From: 14-2 sp963628035
GTDB taxonomy: Bacteria; Bacillota; Clostridia; Lachnospirales; Lachnospiraceae
Reading direction: 5' to 3'
Assembly (NCBI GenBank): GCA_963628035.1
Contig: CAVGED010000113.1
Span: 1 to 45,413 of the forward strand
Length of the DNA stretch: 45,413 nucleotides
Positions within the stretch are counted from its first letter, which is position 1. Every line of letters starts with the position of its first letter. The position numbers and the translations under genes are program-made. The notes under the pieces were generated by a model. It searched no databases. It was not told the DNA's origin and was given only the letters and a program-made list of their open reading frames with translations. Of the stretch, positions 17,975 to 26,916 are shown in pieces.

Positions 17975-19117
17975 TTACCACCTGCTTTCTATCCACTGAT
18001 ATACTTCCTGCTCGGTCTCAAGGATCCCCGCAATGTCCGGATTCTCCCGAAAAGCGATATGCTCCATGCTTCCCTGTATGATCTCCGGGATCTCCAGAAA
18101 GCTTATCTTCTCATTCAAAAATAACGCTACTGCCTTCTCGTTGGCCGCATTGAAAACAGTCGGCATATTTCCACCCGCCTGCATAGCCCGGTAAGCCAGC
18201 GCAAGTCCGGTAAAGGTATCCGGATCCGGCCGTTCGAAAGTAAGCATCGACAATTCATAGAAATCAAGCCGTCTGCCGCTTAACGGTCTGCGCTTGGGAT
18301 AATACAGCGCATACTGTATCGGAAGCCGCATGTCCGGTGTGCCAAGCTGTGCGATCACCGCACCGTCCTCATACTCCACCATGGAGTGAATGACACTCTG
18401 CGGATGTACCACAACCTGAATCTGTTCAAGTTCCACCCCAAACAGCCATTTGGCCTCCATCACCTCAAGTCCCTTGTTCACCAAAGTAGCGGAGTCGATG
18501 GTGATCTTTCTTCCCATAGACCAGTTGGGATGCTTTAAGGCATCCGATGGCCCCACATGCATAAGCTCTTCCCTGCTTTTCCCACGGAACGGACCGCCGG
18601 AGGCTGTCAGCAGGATCTTGCTGATCTTATTCCCATGCTCGCCATTCAGTGACTGGAAGATGGCACTGTGTTCACTGTCCACCGGAAGGATCGGCACATG
18701 TTTCTCCCTTGCCAGTGGCATGATGATATGTCCGGCCGTCACCAGTGTCTCCTTGTTGGCCAGGGCAATGGTCTTACCTGCCTTAATGGCCGCCACCGTA
18801 GGTTGAAGTCCAAGCATACCGACGATGGCTGTAACCAGGATCTCATACCCTTCCATCGTGGCAACGGTGATCAAGCCCTCCATCCCTGAGAGCACTTCCA
18901 CGTTAAGATCTGCCACACGAATCCGCAAATCCCCGGCATCCGCCTCATCCCACAGAACGGCTGTCCGGGGATGGAATTCACGGATCTGCTGTTCCAGAAG
19001 CGTAATGTTCTTCCCGGCGCAGAGAGCAACGACTTCGATATCCTTCTGTTCTCTTACAATCTCCAATGTCTGGGTCCCGATGGAGCCTGTGGAGCCCAGG
19101 ATCGCTATTTTCTTCAT
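17975..19117 (-). CDS. dxr: 1-deoxy-D-xylulose 5-phosphate reductoisomerase
   Basis: 380 residues. The NADPH-binding loop is GSTGSIG (8-14), followed by ALANKETLV, the metal-binding PVDSEHSAIFQ and the substrate loop TASGGPF; NWSMGRKITIDSATLVNKGLE is the family signature. It converts DXP to MEP, the first committed step of the non-mevalonate pathway. It sits 8 bp after cdsA and 1 bp before rseP, inside the pyrH-to-polC run. Confidence 0.97.
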   Translation of the reverse strand: MKKIAILGSTGSIGTQTLEIVREQKDIEVVALCAGKNITLLEQQIREFHPRTAVLWDEADAGDLRIRVADLNVEVLSGMEGLITVATMEGYEILVTAIVGMLGLQPTVAAIKAGKTIALANKETLVTAGHIIMPLAREKHVPILPVDSEHSAIFQSLNGEHGNKISKILLTASGGPFRGKSREELMHVGPSDALKHPNWSMGRKITIDSATLVNKGLEVMEAKWLFGVELEQIQVVVHPQSVIHSMVEYEDGAVIAQLGTPDMRLPIQYALYYPKRRPLSGRRLDFYELSMLTFERPDPDTFTGLALAYRAMQAGGNMPTVFNAANEKAVALFLNEKISFLEIPEIIQGSMEHIAFRENPDIAGILETEQEVYQWIESRW

Positions 19118-19125
19118 AATACTCC

Positions 19126-19941
19126 TTATAGTAGGTATAGCGCCAAAAAGTAAATGATCGGCGCCGTAATGATCACACTGTCAAAGCGGTCAAGAATCCC
19201 GCCGTGTCCCGGTATCAGCCTGCCGTAATCCTTGACCTCATAATTACGCTTGATCGCGGAGGCCGCAAGATCACCCACCATGGAGATCAATGCTCCGGCT
19301 GCACCGATCCCGGCCAGTCCAAACACCTCGGCTACCGTAAGCTCCATGGCTCTCTGGAATACAAATCCATAGATCAGCGTAAGGAGCGCAGCTCCCACCA
19401 CTCCGCCGACTGCGCCCTCAACAGACTTCTTCGGGCTTAAAATCGGCGCCATCTTATGCTTTCCGATGAGAACACCGACACAGTAGGCGCAGGTGTCACA
19501 TCCCCAGGAGCAGAGGAATATCAGCCAGATCAGGTGAGCTCCCTTGGGTAAACTTCTGGTCAGATAGATACAGGACAGCATCACTGCCACATAGAAGAAG
19601 CCGAAGAATGCTGCCATCACCTGCCCGGCCGGATAACGTGGGAAAGTAAACACATAGACCGCCATCACCCCGATCATAAGCACCATGGCAAACAGGAACA
19701 CATTCTCTCCTGCCGGAAGTCCCGTAAAGCGCAGCCCCAGATAGAAAAAAGCTGTGACCGCATAGCCCACACAGGCCAGGCCGCTCTTAGCAAACCCGCA
19801 TACCCGGTACAATTCAAACAGGCCGATCAGCGAAATGACACCAAGGCCCAAAAGGAGCAGGTCTCCGCCAACCATACCAAAAGCCAGAAGCACTGCCACA
19901 AGGACAATACCACTTATCAAACGCGTTCGAAACACGATCAT
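19126..19941 (-). CDS. cdsA: Phosphatidate cytidylyltransferase
   Basis: 271 residues, mostly transmembrane helices (about eight). The CDP-alcohol signature near the C-terminus reads SMVGDLAASAIKRNYEVKD, then GRLIPGHGGILDRFDS, with the conserved GD, KR, KD, PGHGG and DRFD. It makes CDP-diacylglycerol for phospholipid synthesis. The start overlaps the uppS stop in an ATGA junction (19938-19941), so the two are translationally coupled. Confidence 0.95.
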   Translation of the reverse strand: MIVFRTRLISGIVLVAVLLAFGMVGGDLLLLGLGVISLIGLFELYRVCGFAKSGLACVGYAVTAFFYLGLRFTGLPAGENVFLFAMVLMIGVMAVYVFTFPRYPAGQVMAAFFGFFYVAVMLSCIYLTRSLPKGAHLIWLIFLCSWGCDTCAYCVGVLIGKHKMAPILSPKKSVEGAVGGVVGAALLTLIYGFVFQRAMELTVAEVFGLAGIGAAGALISMVGDLAASAIKRNYEVKDYGRLIPGHGGILDRFDSVIITAPIIYFLALYLL

Positions 19942-20648
19942 TCCTCCTCATCGATACCGCCATAGCGTCTATCTCTTTTATTATAGTCCGCAATGGCTTT
20001 TTCTAATTCCTCTTTTGAAAAATCCGGCCAGGGAACCGGGCAAAAATACAGTTCACTGTAAGCAATCTGCCACAGGAGATAGTTGGATATCCGCATTTCC
20101 CCGCTGGTGCGGATCAAAAGATCCGGATCCGGAATGTCGCGGGTATCAAGATAGGAAGCGAACATTGCCTCGTCCAGCTTCGATTCATCCAGCTTTCCCG
20201 CCTTGCAGTCTGCTATCATGCCCTTCATGGCCCGGAGCATCTCATCACGGCTGCCGTAATTAATTGCGATCTGGAAATTCAGGCCATCGTTGTTCCTCGT
20301 CTCATATTCCAGTTCCGCAATGCTCGTCTGAATATCCTCGGCAAGACGACTCTTATCCCCGATCACCCGCACTTTCATATGGTTCTTATGAGCGGTTTTG
20401 ATACAGTTCTTCATATAACTGCGCAAAAGCTTCATCAGAGCGTCCACTTCACTCTTGGGACGGCTCCAGTTCTCCGTGGAAAAGGCATATACCGTCAGGT
20501 ACTTGATCCCCATCTTCCACGCCTCCTCGCAGATCGTCTCTACGTTCTTAGCGCCCTGCGTATGTCCGTAATTGCGCGGCATGCCTTTACTCTTGGCCCA
20601 TCTTCCATTGCCATCCAATATGATTGCCACATGCTTTGGAACCGTCAT
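19938..20648 (-). CDS. uppS: Isoprenyl (undecaprenyl diphosphate) synthase
   Basis: 236 residues from the ATG at 20648. The cis-prenyltransferase signature HVAIILDGNGRWAK holds the catalytic Asp (D12); FSTENWSRP and the C-terminal DLLIRTSGEMRISNYLLWQ are the other conserved blocks. It builds the C55 lipid carrier for cell-wall synthesis from MEP-pathway products made by dxr and ispG nearby. GGAGGAGG lies 5 nt before this ATG, so the 35-codon upstream extension is not part of the protein. Confidence 0.96.
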   Translation of the reverse strand: MTVPKHVAIILDGNGRWAKSKGMPRNYGHTQGAKNVETICEEAWKMGIKYLTVYAFSTENWSRPKSEVDALMKLLRSYMKNCIKTAHKNHMKVRVIGDKSRLAEDIQTSIAELEYETRNNDGLNFQIAINYGSRDEMLRAMKGMIADCKAGKLDESKLDEAMFASYLDTRDIPDPDLLIRTSGEMRISNYLLWQIAYSELYFCPVPWPDFSKEELEKAIADYNKRDRRYGGIDEEE

Positions 20649-20755
20649 CACAACCTCCTCCATAAATCGGAAAATGGGACACGGCGTATCCGCTATGTCC
20701 CCGGTTTTCCATGTAAAATTTATTTCATATCCGGCAGATACCTTCACCTGCAATA

Positions 20756-21310
20756 TTATACGGTAAGGATCTCCCTGCTCTTCTCTTCCACAGACTTGTC
20801 GATCTCTGTAATAAACTTATCGGTAAGCTTCTGGATCTCATCCTCCAGCTGCTTGATCTCATCCTCAGACACATCGGAACTCTTGCTCAGCTTCTTGAAT
20901 GCATCATTGGCGTCTCTGCGGATATTCCGCACTGCAACCTTCGCATTCTCGCCCTTCTTCTTTACTTCCTTGGTCAGATCCTTTCTGCGTTCCTCGGTGA
21001 GTTCCGGGAAAACAAGACGGATCATCTTACCGTCATTCGTGGGATTGATCCCGATATCCGAGGTAAGGATTGCCTTCTCAATCTCCTTAAGCATCTTCGA
21101 CTCCCAGGGCTGGATCTGAATCATCCTTGCTTCCGGGACGGTAACATTAGCCACCTGCTGGATGGGCGTCGGGCTGCCGTAATAGTCCACCCGCAGCTTA
21201 TCCAGAACATGGGGATTGGCACGTCCGGCACGGATGCCTCCGAACTCATCCATCATGTTGCTAAATGATTTCTGCATTTTGTAGTTATACTGCTGTAATC
21301 TCTCATCCAT
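20756..21310 (-). CDS. frr: Ribosome recycling factor
   Basis: 184 residues, the normal length. It has the three-helix bundle sequence expected: GGIRAGRANPHVLDKLRVDYYG near the start, VTVPEARMIQIQPWE, and the basic AKVAVRNIRRDAND segment. It splits post-termination ribosomes with EF-G. It follows pyrH by 34 bp, the usual pairing. Confidence 0.97.
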   Translation of the reverse strand: MDERLQQYNYKMQKSFSNMMDEFGGIRAGRANPHVLDKLRVDYYGSPTPIQQVANVTVPEARMIQIQPWESKMLKEIEKAILTSDIGINPTNDGKMIRLVFPELTEERRKDLTKEVKKKGENAKVAVRNIRRDANDAFKKLSKSSDVSEDEIKQLEDEIQKLTDKFITEIDKSVEEKSREILTV

Positions 21311-21344
21311 ATACGATTTCCTCCACTTTTATTCATGACAATGG

Positions 21345-22040
21345 TTACACAGTCACCTTAGTTCCGGTAAATTCCCCGGAAATAGCTTTCACGATACTAT
21401 CCTTCTCATTCAGCCCGAATACATACATGGGCATATGATTCTCCATGCACAGGATCGATGCGGTCAGATCCACAACTGCCAGCTTCTTATCAATGACCTC
21501 CTGAATGGATACCTGATCATACTTCTTAGCCGCCGGATTCGTCTTGGGATCACTGTCGTAAACGCCGTCTACCGCCTTCGCCAGCAGGATTCCCTCCGCC
21601 TCTATCTCTATGGCCCGAAGAACGGTAGCCGTATCGGTGGAGAAGTAGGGATGTCCCGTTCCACCTGCAAAAAATACCACCATGCCTCTTGCGAAATACT
21701 TGTTGGCTCTGTCCTTGGAAAACAGCTTCGTGAAGGATCCGCATTCAAAGGGTGTGAGCACCTGCGTCTTCATTCCTACCGAACGGAAGATTTCTGACAC
21801 ATAAATGCAATTCATGACGGTAGCCAGCATCCCGATCTGATCTGCCTTGGTGCGGTCGATGGTCTCACTGGTTCTTCCTCTCCAGAAATTCCCGCCGCCA
21901 ATGACAATGCCTACCTCTGTCCCGGCCTCCACCAGCTTTAAGACCTGCTTCGCCACCTCTGTCACAGTGGGTTCGTCAAACCCGGTCTTCTTCTCACCGG
22001 CCAGCGCTTCCCCGCTCAGTTTTAATAATACTCGTTTCAT
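21345..22040 (-). CDS. pyrH: Uridylate kinase
   Basis: 231 residues, hexameric bacterial UMP kinase of the amino-acid kinase fold. Motifs: KRVLLKLSGEAL at the start, GIVIGGGNFWRG for UMP binding, FFAGGTGHPYFSTDTATVLRA and the C-terminal INGL-like ISGEFTGTKV. It phosphorylates UMP to UDP. Upstream lies palindrome copy C and a weak -10 like TAAAAT; it may also be read from the promoter of the preceding gene. Confidence 0.97.
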   Translation of the reverse strand: MKRVLLKLSGEALAGEKKTGFDEPTVTEVAKQVLKLVEAGTEVGIVIGGGNFWRGRTSETIDRTKADQIGMLATVMNCIYVSEIFRSVGMKTQVLTPFECGSFTKLFSKDRANKYFARGMVVFFAGGTGHPYFSTDTATVLRAIEIEAEGILLAKAVDGVYDSDPKTNPAAKKYDQVSIQEVIDKKLAVVDLTASILCMENHMPMYVFGLNEKDSIVKAISGEFTGTKVTV

Positions 22041-22083
22041 TCTGTCACCTGCTCTGCTTTATAACTATTTTACCATATCATAC

Positions 22084-22128
22084 GTAACCGTTCAGCCCAC
22101 GTCCATATCGGTCTGGCCGAACTGTTAC
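22084..22128 (-). repeat. Interspersed palindromic repeat, copy C (45 bp)
   Basis: The same length as copy A and identical at 34 of 45 positions by direct count; the right half (from CGGTCTGGC onward) differs at one base. The arms are GTAACCGTTC and GAACTGTTAC. It begins 13 bp after the stop of the upstream gene and ends 43 bp before pyrH. Confidence 0.85.
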
Positions 22129-22141
22129 TATCATATCATAT

Positions 22142-23092
22142 TCACCTGTATTTTTCAATGATGTTCTGATATTCTTCTTCCAGCTCGGAAAGCCGGCTCT
22201 CCAGAACTGCCTTCTGCTCCTCATAGTCTGTCGTCACAGAGCCCTCGCTCGCCTCCATCTGCCTGCGGTATTCCCTTGCTGACAGCGGATCCGTGATCAT
22301 AAGGCTCTCATTCTGGGTATAGTTGGCGAACTGCTTTAGCATGGCGCGAAAGGTTTCACTGTCATACAGCTCCTCACTCACTTCATAACCTACCGTAAAC
22401 ACGATATTCCCGCTGACGGACACCGCATCCTCCAGCTTATACCGGGGAGCATTCCCCTTCATGCCAACGGCACCCGGATGCCAGACCCCTTCTCCGGCAC
22501 GGTTGACTACCAGTTCCAGCTTCTCCTCCCCATGATGGATCGCGATGGTGTATCCCAGCTCCAAAAGTCTGCTGTCCAGCGCGCTTTTATATGTGTTGCC
22601 TGGGAAATACACCGTTTGGGTCTCTGGAATTTTGTTTTTCTTCATGCGATCGGTAAGCTTTGTCAGCCATTTCTCATCCGCAGCGTCTGTTTTCCACTGA
22701 ATACAGGTGGTCCACCCCGCTTTCAGCAGCTCATTAAGCTGTGCGATACTCATGCAGCCTTCCGAACCGGGAAACTGTTCCTCTGACAACGCCACAACAC
22801 CCGTATAGCCATATTCCTTCATGATGGGATAGATATCTGTATAAATCCCCGCCTCAGCGCCGGTAAACAGAATCTCCACCGTTCCCATTCCAAAGGCCTG
22901 CTTGTCATATTCGCTGTCAAGCTTCTTTATCTCCTGCTCCAGCCTGGACTTCTCATCCTGTATCGGAAGCAGCTCCTCCTGCATCTTCACACGCTTCGCC
23001 GTTTCCTCGCTGGAGGACTTATCTTCCATGTACAAGGCAGCCCCCAGGCCAATTGCCAGAATTATAATTAAAACAATACCAATCTTCTTCAA
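22142..23092 (-). CDS. Membrane-anchored polysaccharide-deacetylase-like protein, function unknown
   Basis: 316 residues. An N-terminal hydrophobic helix (~4-22) is followed by a coiled coil (~30-68), a central domain, and a second coiled coil at the C-terminus (~285-316). The centre has features reminiscent of NodB-type deacetylases (VEILFTGAEAGIYTDIYPIMKEYGYTGVVALSEEQFPG; later a 'stroll' like MSIAQLNELLKAGW), but I do not see the catalytic Asp-Asp/His-x-x-x-His set, so activity is doubtful. The start codon is TTG at 23092 with GGAGG 8 nt upstream; an out-of-frame ATG at 23099 is too close to that site. It has its own strong promoter. The role may be cell-surface carbohydrate binding, which is inference. 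Confidence 0.7.
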   Translation of the reverse strand: MKKIGIVLIIILAIGLGAALYMEDKSSSEETAKRVKMQEELLPIQDEKSRLEQEIKKLDSEYDKQAFGMGTVEILFTGAEAGIYTDIYPIMKEYGYTGVVALSEEQFPGSEGCMSIAQLNELLKAGWTTCIQWKTDAADEKWLTKLTDRMKKNKIPETQTVYFPGNTYKSALDSRLLELGYTIAIHHGEEKLELVVNRAGEGVWHPGAVGMKGNAPRYKLEDAVSVSGNIVFTVGYEVSEELYDSETFRAMLKQFANYTQNESLMITDPLSAREYRRQMEASEGSVTTDYEEQKAVLESRLSELEEEYQNIIEKYR

Positions 23093-23128
23093 TCTTCATT
23101 CCTCCGAAAAGCTCCGATTGTCGGGAAT

Positions 23129-23157
23129 ATTATAACCAGAATCGATAGCAAAGTCAA
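23129..23157 (-). promoter_or_regulatory. Strong sigma-A promoter for the deacetylase-like gene
   Basis: -35 TTGACT (23152-23157), 17-bp spacer, -10 TATAAT (23129-23134). The -35 box overlaps the stop codon of the upstream ABC transporter gene. It may also drive pyrH and the genes behind it. Confidence 0.8.
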
Positions 23158-25043
23158 TCTTTCTTCAGCAACTCCTTGTTGTACTGCAGGGTGTAAAGCT
23201 GATAATACCGTCCATGCTGTGCCAGCAAATCCTGATGATTGCCCTGTTCCATAATCTCACCGCCTGACAGCAGTATGATATTGTCCGCGTGCTGGATCGT
23301 TGACAATCGATGGGCGACAATGAGCAGGGTGCCGATATTCTTCATTTTTTCAAGAGAATCCTGGATCAGAATCTCGGTTTCGGTGTCGATATTTGCTGTC
23401 GCCTCGTCCAAAATCATCACGCTTGGTTTGTGAATGATGGTACGGGCAAAGGACAGAAGCTGGCGCTGACCTGCGGAGAAGTTGTTTCCCCGCTCCCTGA
23501 CAGGCTCATCCAGACCCTTTTCCAGCTTGCCGATAAACTTATCTGCATTGACATACCGACAGGCCTCCCATATCTCCTGATCGGAAACTCCTTCCTCCCG
23601 CAGAATGATATTGCTGCGGATGTCACCGGCAAACAGAAACACATCCTGGAGCATCTGGCCAAAATGCTTTCGCAGAGAGGATATCCTGATTTTTCGGATA
23701 TCAATGCCATCTATGAGTATCTGCCCCTTCTGGATGTCATAATTCCGGCAGATCAGCGAAAGGATCGTGGACTTACCGGAACCGGTGGCACCGACGAAAG
23801 CCACAGTCTGACGTGGTTTCACATGGAAGGAGACCCCCTTCAATACCCATTCATCGGGCTTGTAGGCAAACCATACATCCCGAAATTCGATCTCACCCCT
23901 GATCTCGGTCAGTTCGATGGCATCCTCGTCATCCACCACGCCGGGAACGATATCCAGTATGGTAAAGATCTTCTCCGCAGAGGCAAATGACCGCTGGAGC
24001 ATATCAAACTGCTCCGCTAACGTCTGTATTGGCCAAAAAAACTTTGAGATATACATATAAAATGAGACAACGGTACTGCTGGTGATGGTCTGGCCAAACC
24101 AGGCAGTATCCCGGATGTAGCCCTTGCAGCCCAGGTAGAACAGACACATGACGCAGCTGATGTTCAGCATATATACCATCGGCTGGAAAATGCCAAACAC
24201 GAACATCCTGCCTGTTTTCGCCTGTTTAAGACGCTTGCTGCGGGCCAGAAAATCCTCCATCTTTTGATCCTCACGGTTAAAAATCTGCGTAATCTTTATG
24301 CCGGAGAGATTTTCAGACAGGTAAGTATTCAAATCTGTAGTCGTATCGCTGACCTGGCGGTGTGCCTTTCTTGAGAATTTCCGAAAGATCACGGTAAAAA
24401 TCACCAGGAACGGCACGAAGCACAGCACCATCAGTGTCAGAACATAGCTAAGCATCAACATGGCGCCCAACACACCGAAAATCACCATCACATTTTTCAC
24501 CAGCGTCACAAGGATGTTGGTAAACATATAGCTGATGGCGTTGGGATCGTTGGTGGTACGGGTCACCAGCTTGCCTACCGGGATATTGTTCAGCTGGTCA
24601 TGACTGAGCTGCTCGACGTGGGTGAACACATCCAGCCGGATCCTGGAGAGAATTTTCTGCCCTATTTTCTGCAGGATCATTGCCTGAAAATAAGTACAGA
24701 CCAGACTGACCACAAGAAGCCCGGCATAACCCAGCACAACGCTCATCAGATAATTCAGCTCAAAATCCCCCTGAACCGTCTGTACAACGTGTCCGATCAC
24801 CAAAGGTGATACCAGGTCATAGGCGATGGAAACCAGCATGATGAAAAAGACCAGGATAAATTCCTTCTTGTAGGGCGCAGCATACCGAAGCAGCCTTCTT
24901 ACGATCACGCCATCCGCCATTTGGCGTTCATCCTCTTTCTCATATTGCTTCCGGCCTTTATCCAGGGCATAAACAACTAAGAATATCAGGGTAAACACAC
25001 CAATGATGGCGCCTACGATCAAAATCGGCAGATATTCACGCAT
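23154..25043 (-). CDS. ABC exporter, permease-ATPase fusion (catalytically canonical half)
   Basis: 629 residues. A six-helix type I exporter membrane domain precedes a nucleotide-binding domain with Walker A GATGSGKST, Q-loop LQDVFLF, signature FSAGQRQLLSFARTI, Walker B VMILDEATANIDTETE and H-loop VAHRLST. An extra hydrophobic segment and a charged stretch (LDKGRKQYEKEDERQM) lie before the exporter core. The catalytic glutamate is intact, unlike the partner encoded just upstream. AAGGGGGG lies before the ATG at 25043, which overlaps the partner's stop by 8 bp, so the two are coupled and probably form a heterodimeric multidrug/lipid exporter of the BmrCD/YheHI kind. Confidence 0.93.
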   Translation of the reverse strand: MREYLPILIVGAIIGVFTLIFLVVYALDKGRKQYEKEDERQMADGVIVRRLLRYAAPYKKEFILVFFIMLVSIAYDLVSPLVIGHVVQTVQGDFELNYLMSVVLGYAGLLVVSLVCTYFQAMILQKIGQKILSRIRLDVFTHVEQLSHDQLNNIPVGKLVTRTTNDPNAISYMFTNILVTLVKNVMVIFGVLGAMLMLSYVLTLMVLCFVPFLVIFTVIFRKFSRKAHRQVSDTTTDLNTYLSENLSGIKITQIFNREDQKMEDFLARSKRLKQAKTGRMFVFGIFQPMVYMLNISCVMCLFYLGCKGYIRDTAWFGQTITSSTVVSFYMYISKFFWPIQTLAEQFDMLQRSFASAEKIFTILDIVPGVVDDEDAIELTEIRGEIEFRDVWFAYKPDEWVLKGVSFHVKPRQTVAFVGATGSGKSTILSLICRNYDIQKGQILIDGIDIRKIRISSLRKHFGQMLQDVFLFAGDIRSNIILREEGVSDQEIWEACRYVNADKFIGKLEKGLDEPVRERGNNFSAGQRQLLSFARTIIHKPSVMILDEATANIDTETEILIQDSLEKMKNIGTLLIVAHRLSTIQHADNIILLSGGEIMEQGNHQDLLAQHGRYYQLYTLQYNKELLKKD

Positions 25044-26817
25044 TGTGAAGCCCCCCTTCCTCTTCCAGTTTTTGCAGATCGACCATCTTCCGGTAGTCGG
25101 CATTGTTCTCATAAAGCTCGTTGTGCGTACCCACAGCATTCAAAGCCCCATCCGCAATAAACAGTATCTTATCCATATTTTCAATGGTACTGATCCGATG
25201 GGCGATGAGGATCGTGGTCTTGCCGGAGCGGGTCTTAAACAGATTCTCCAGAATCGTCTTTTCCGTCTTGGTATCCACAGCGGAAACGCTGTCGTCCAGG
25301 ATCAGGATGGGAGCGTCCTTCATCAGCGCGCGGGCAATGGAAATCCGTTGCTTCTGACCGCCGGAGACGGTAACGCCGCGCTCGCCCAGAATCGTGTCAT
25401 AGCCTTCCTGGAATTCCTTGATATTACCGTGAACATCTGCCAGCTTTGCAGCCTGGGAAATGGTTGTTCGATCGTAATTTTCCACACCGAAAGCGATGTT
25501 GTGCTCAATGGTATCAGAGAACAGGAAGTTATCCTGAGGCACATAGGCACAGTTTTCCCGGACAGAGCGGATGGACACATCATTTACATCCTTGCCGTCG
25601 ATGAACAGCGTGCCGTCAGGGACATTGTAGGTTCGAAGGATCAGATCTACCAACGAGGTTTTCCCGGATCCGGTCTTTCCGACCAGGCCAACCTTCTCGC
25701 CCGCCTTGATGGTGAAGGACACGTTTTTCAGAACATCATACTCGCCGTCCGGGTAACGGAAGCTCAGATTGCGGAACTCAATGTCACCCTTCACATCGGT
25801 TAATTCGTCAACCCCCAGGCGATCCACCACATCCTGCTTTGCGTCCAGCAGTTCCGAGATCCGGTTTAAGGATGCCTTGCCCCGAGAGGTCATGTCGATC
25901 AACTCGGCAACCGCCATAACAGGCCAGATGATACTGGTAAAATAGCCGATGAACTCCACAAGCTGGCCGGCATTGAACTGATCCTTGTACACCAGATAAC
26001 CGCCGTAGCCTAAGATGACACAGATCACACTCTCCACGAACAGGCTCACAAGCACCCGCATCAAAACGCTGGCCTTGGTGTGATCCATGTTTGCTTTCTC
26101 ATTCTCCACATTCAGCTTCTTGAATGCCATCAGCTCCCTGGCCTCCTTGACGAAGGCTTTGATGACCGCGATACCGGAGTAGCTCTCCTGTGAGAAATCG
26201 GAAAGCTGGGAGAACGCCTCCTGACGAATATCCCATTTTTTCATCATATATCGACCCACCAAAGTGGCTGAGGCCATCAAAAACGCCATGGGGATCAGTG
26301 CCAGAGTGGTCAGCAGGGGATCCATTTTCCACATCTTGCTCACTGCCAGCACCCCCATGAGCACAGCATCGAAGAACATCATGATACCCCAGCCGTAGCA
26401 GTCCTGAACGGTGTCCAGATCGTTGGTAAACAGGCTCATCAGGTTGCCGACCTTGTTCACCTGGTAGTATTCTGCACTCAGATGTCTTGCATTGTCAAAC
26501 ATCCGGTTCCTAAGATCAGTCTCCACCAGGATGGCGGCACTGAAAAAGAATGCCCGCCACAAAAAACGGCCTGCCACCACGCATAGAATGATGCCGATCA
26601 TAGGCATACAAATCCTGTCCAGCAGGAAATCCAGATCAAAGACATACGCAGTGCCATCCACCGTTACCTGCCCGGAGCTGATACCGTTGATAACCATCTG
26701 GTACAGCTTCGGAATCTCCAACTGCAGATAGTCCACCACCACCAGGGAGGCAAGACCCAGCAGAAGGATGTAACCGTATTTTAAATAATATCGATTGATA
26801 TGTTTTCCGAATATCAC
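25036..26817 (-). CDS. ABC exporter, permease-ATPase fusion (degenerate ATP site half)
   Basis: 593 residues with a six-helix membrane domain and a nucleotide-binding domain: Walker A GKTGSGKTS (380-388), signature VSGGQKQRISIARAL (484 on), Walker B LILDDS. Position 509, where the catalytic Glu belongs, is Asp; this is typical of one member of asymmetric heterodimeric exporters. The start codon is GTG at 26817 with AAGGAG 9 nt upstream. The pair follows tsf and its terminator, so it needs its own promoter, which I could not place with confidence. The exported substrate is unknown. Confidence 0.92.
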   Translation of the reverse strand: MIFGKHINRYYLKYGYILLLGLASLVVVDYLQLEIPKLYQMVINGISSGQVTVDGTAYVFDLDFLLDRICMPMIGIILCVVAGRFLWRAFFFSAAILVETDLRNRMFDNARHLSAEYYQVNKVGNLMSLFTNDLDTVQDCYGWGIMMFFDAVLMGVLAVSKMWKMDPLLTTLALIPMAFLMASATLVGRYMMKKWDIRQEAFSQLSDFSQESYSGIAVIKAFVKEARELMAFKKLNVENEKANMDHTKASVLMRVLVSLFVESVICVILGYGGYLVYKDQFNAGQLVEFIGYFTSIIWPVMAVAELIDMTSRGKASLNRISELLDAKQDVVDRLGVDELTDVKGDIEFRNLSFRYPDGEYDVLKNVSFTIKAGEKVGLVGKTGSGKTSLVDLILRTYNVPDGTLFIDGKDVNDVSIRSVRENCAYVPQDNFLFSDTIEHNIAFGVENYDRTTISQAAKLADVHGNIKEFQEGYDTILGERGVTVSGGQKQRISIARALMKDAPILILDDSVSAVDTKTEKTILENLFKTRSGKTTILIAHRISTIENMDKILFIADGALNAVGTHNELYENNADYRKMVDLQKLEEEGGLHNA

Positions 26818-26850
26818 GCAGATTCTCTCCTTATATCATCTCTTTTGCGA

Positions 26851-26888
26851 ATAAACGCCCCACGGATTGCGAAACAATCTGTGGGGCG
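26851..26888 (-). terminator. Intrinsic terminator after tsf
   Basis: On the minus strand CGCCCCACAGATTG and CAATCCGTGGGGCG form a 14-bp stem with one mismatch around a 5-nt loop (26856-26888), followed by TTTAT. It closes the rpsB-tsf operon. Confidence 0.85.
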
Positions 26889-26916
26889 CGCTACTCATTT
26901 CAATCTAATTGCCTGC

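Noticed and set aside
22057..22112. pyrH promoter using palindrome C as its -35 region
   Set aside because: TAAAAT has CTGAAC 17 bp upstream, but that matches the -35 consensus at only three positions. Noted as a curiosity only.
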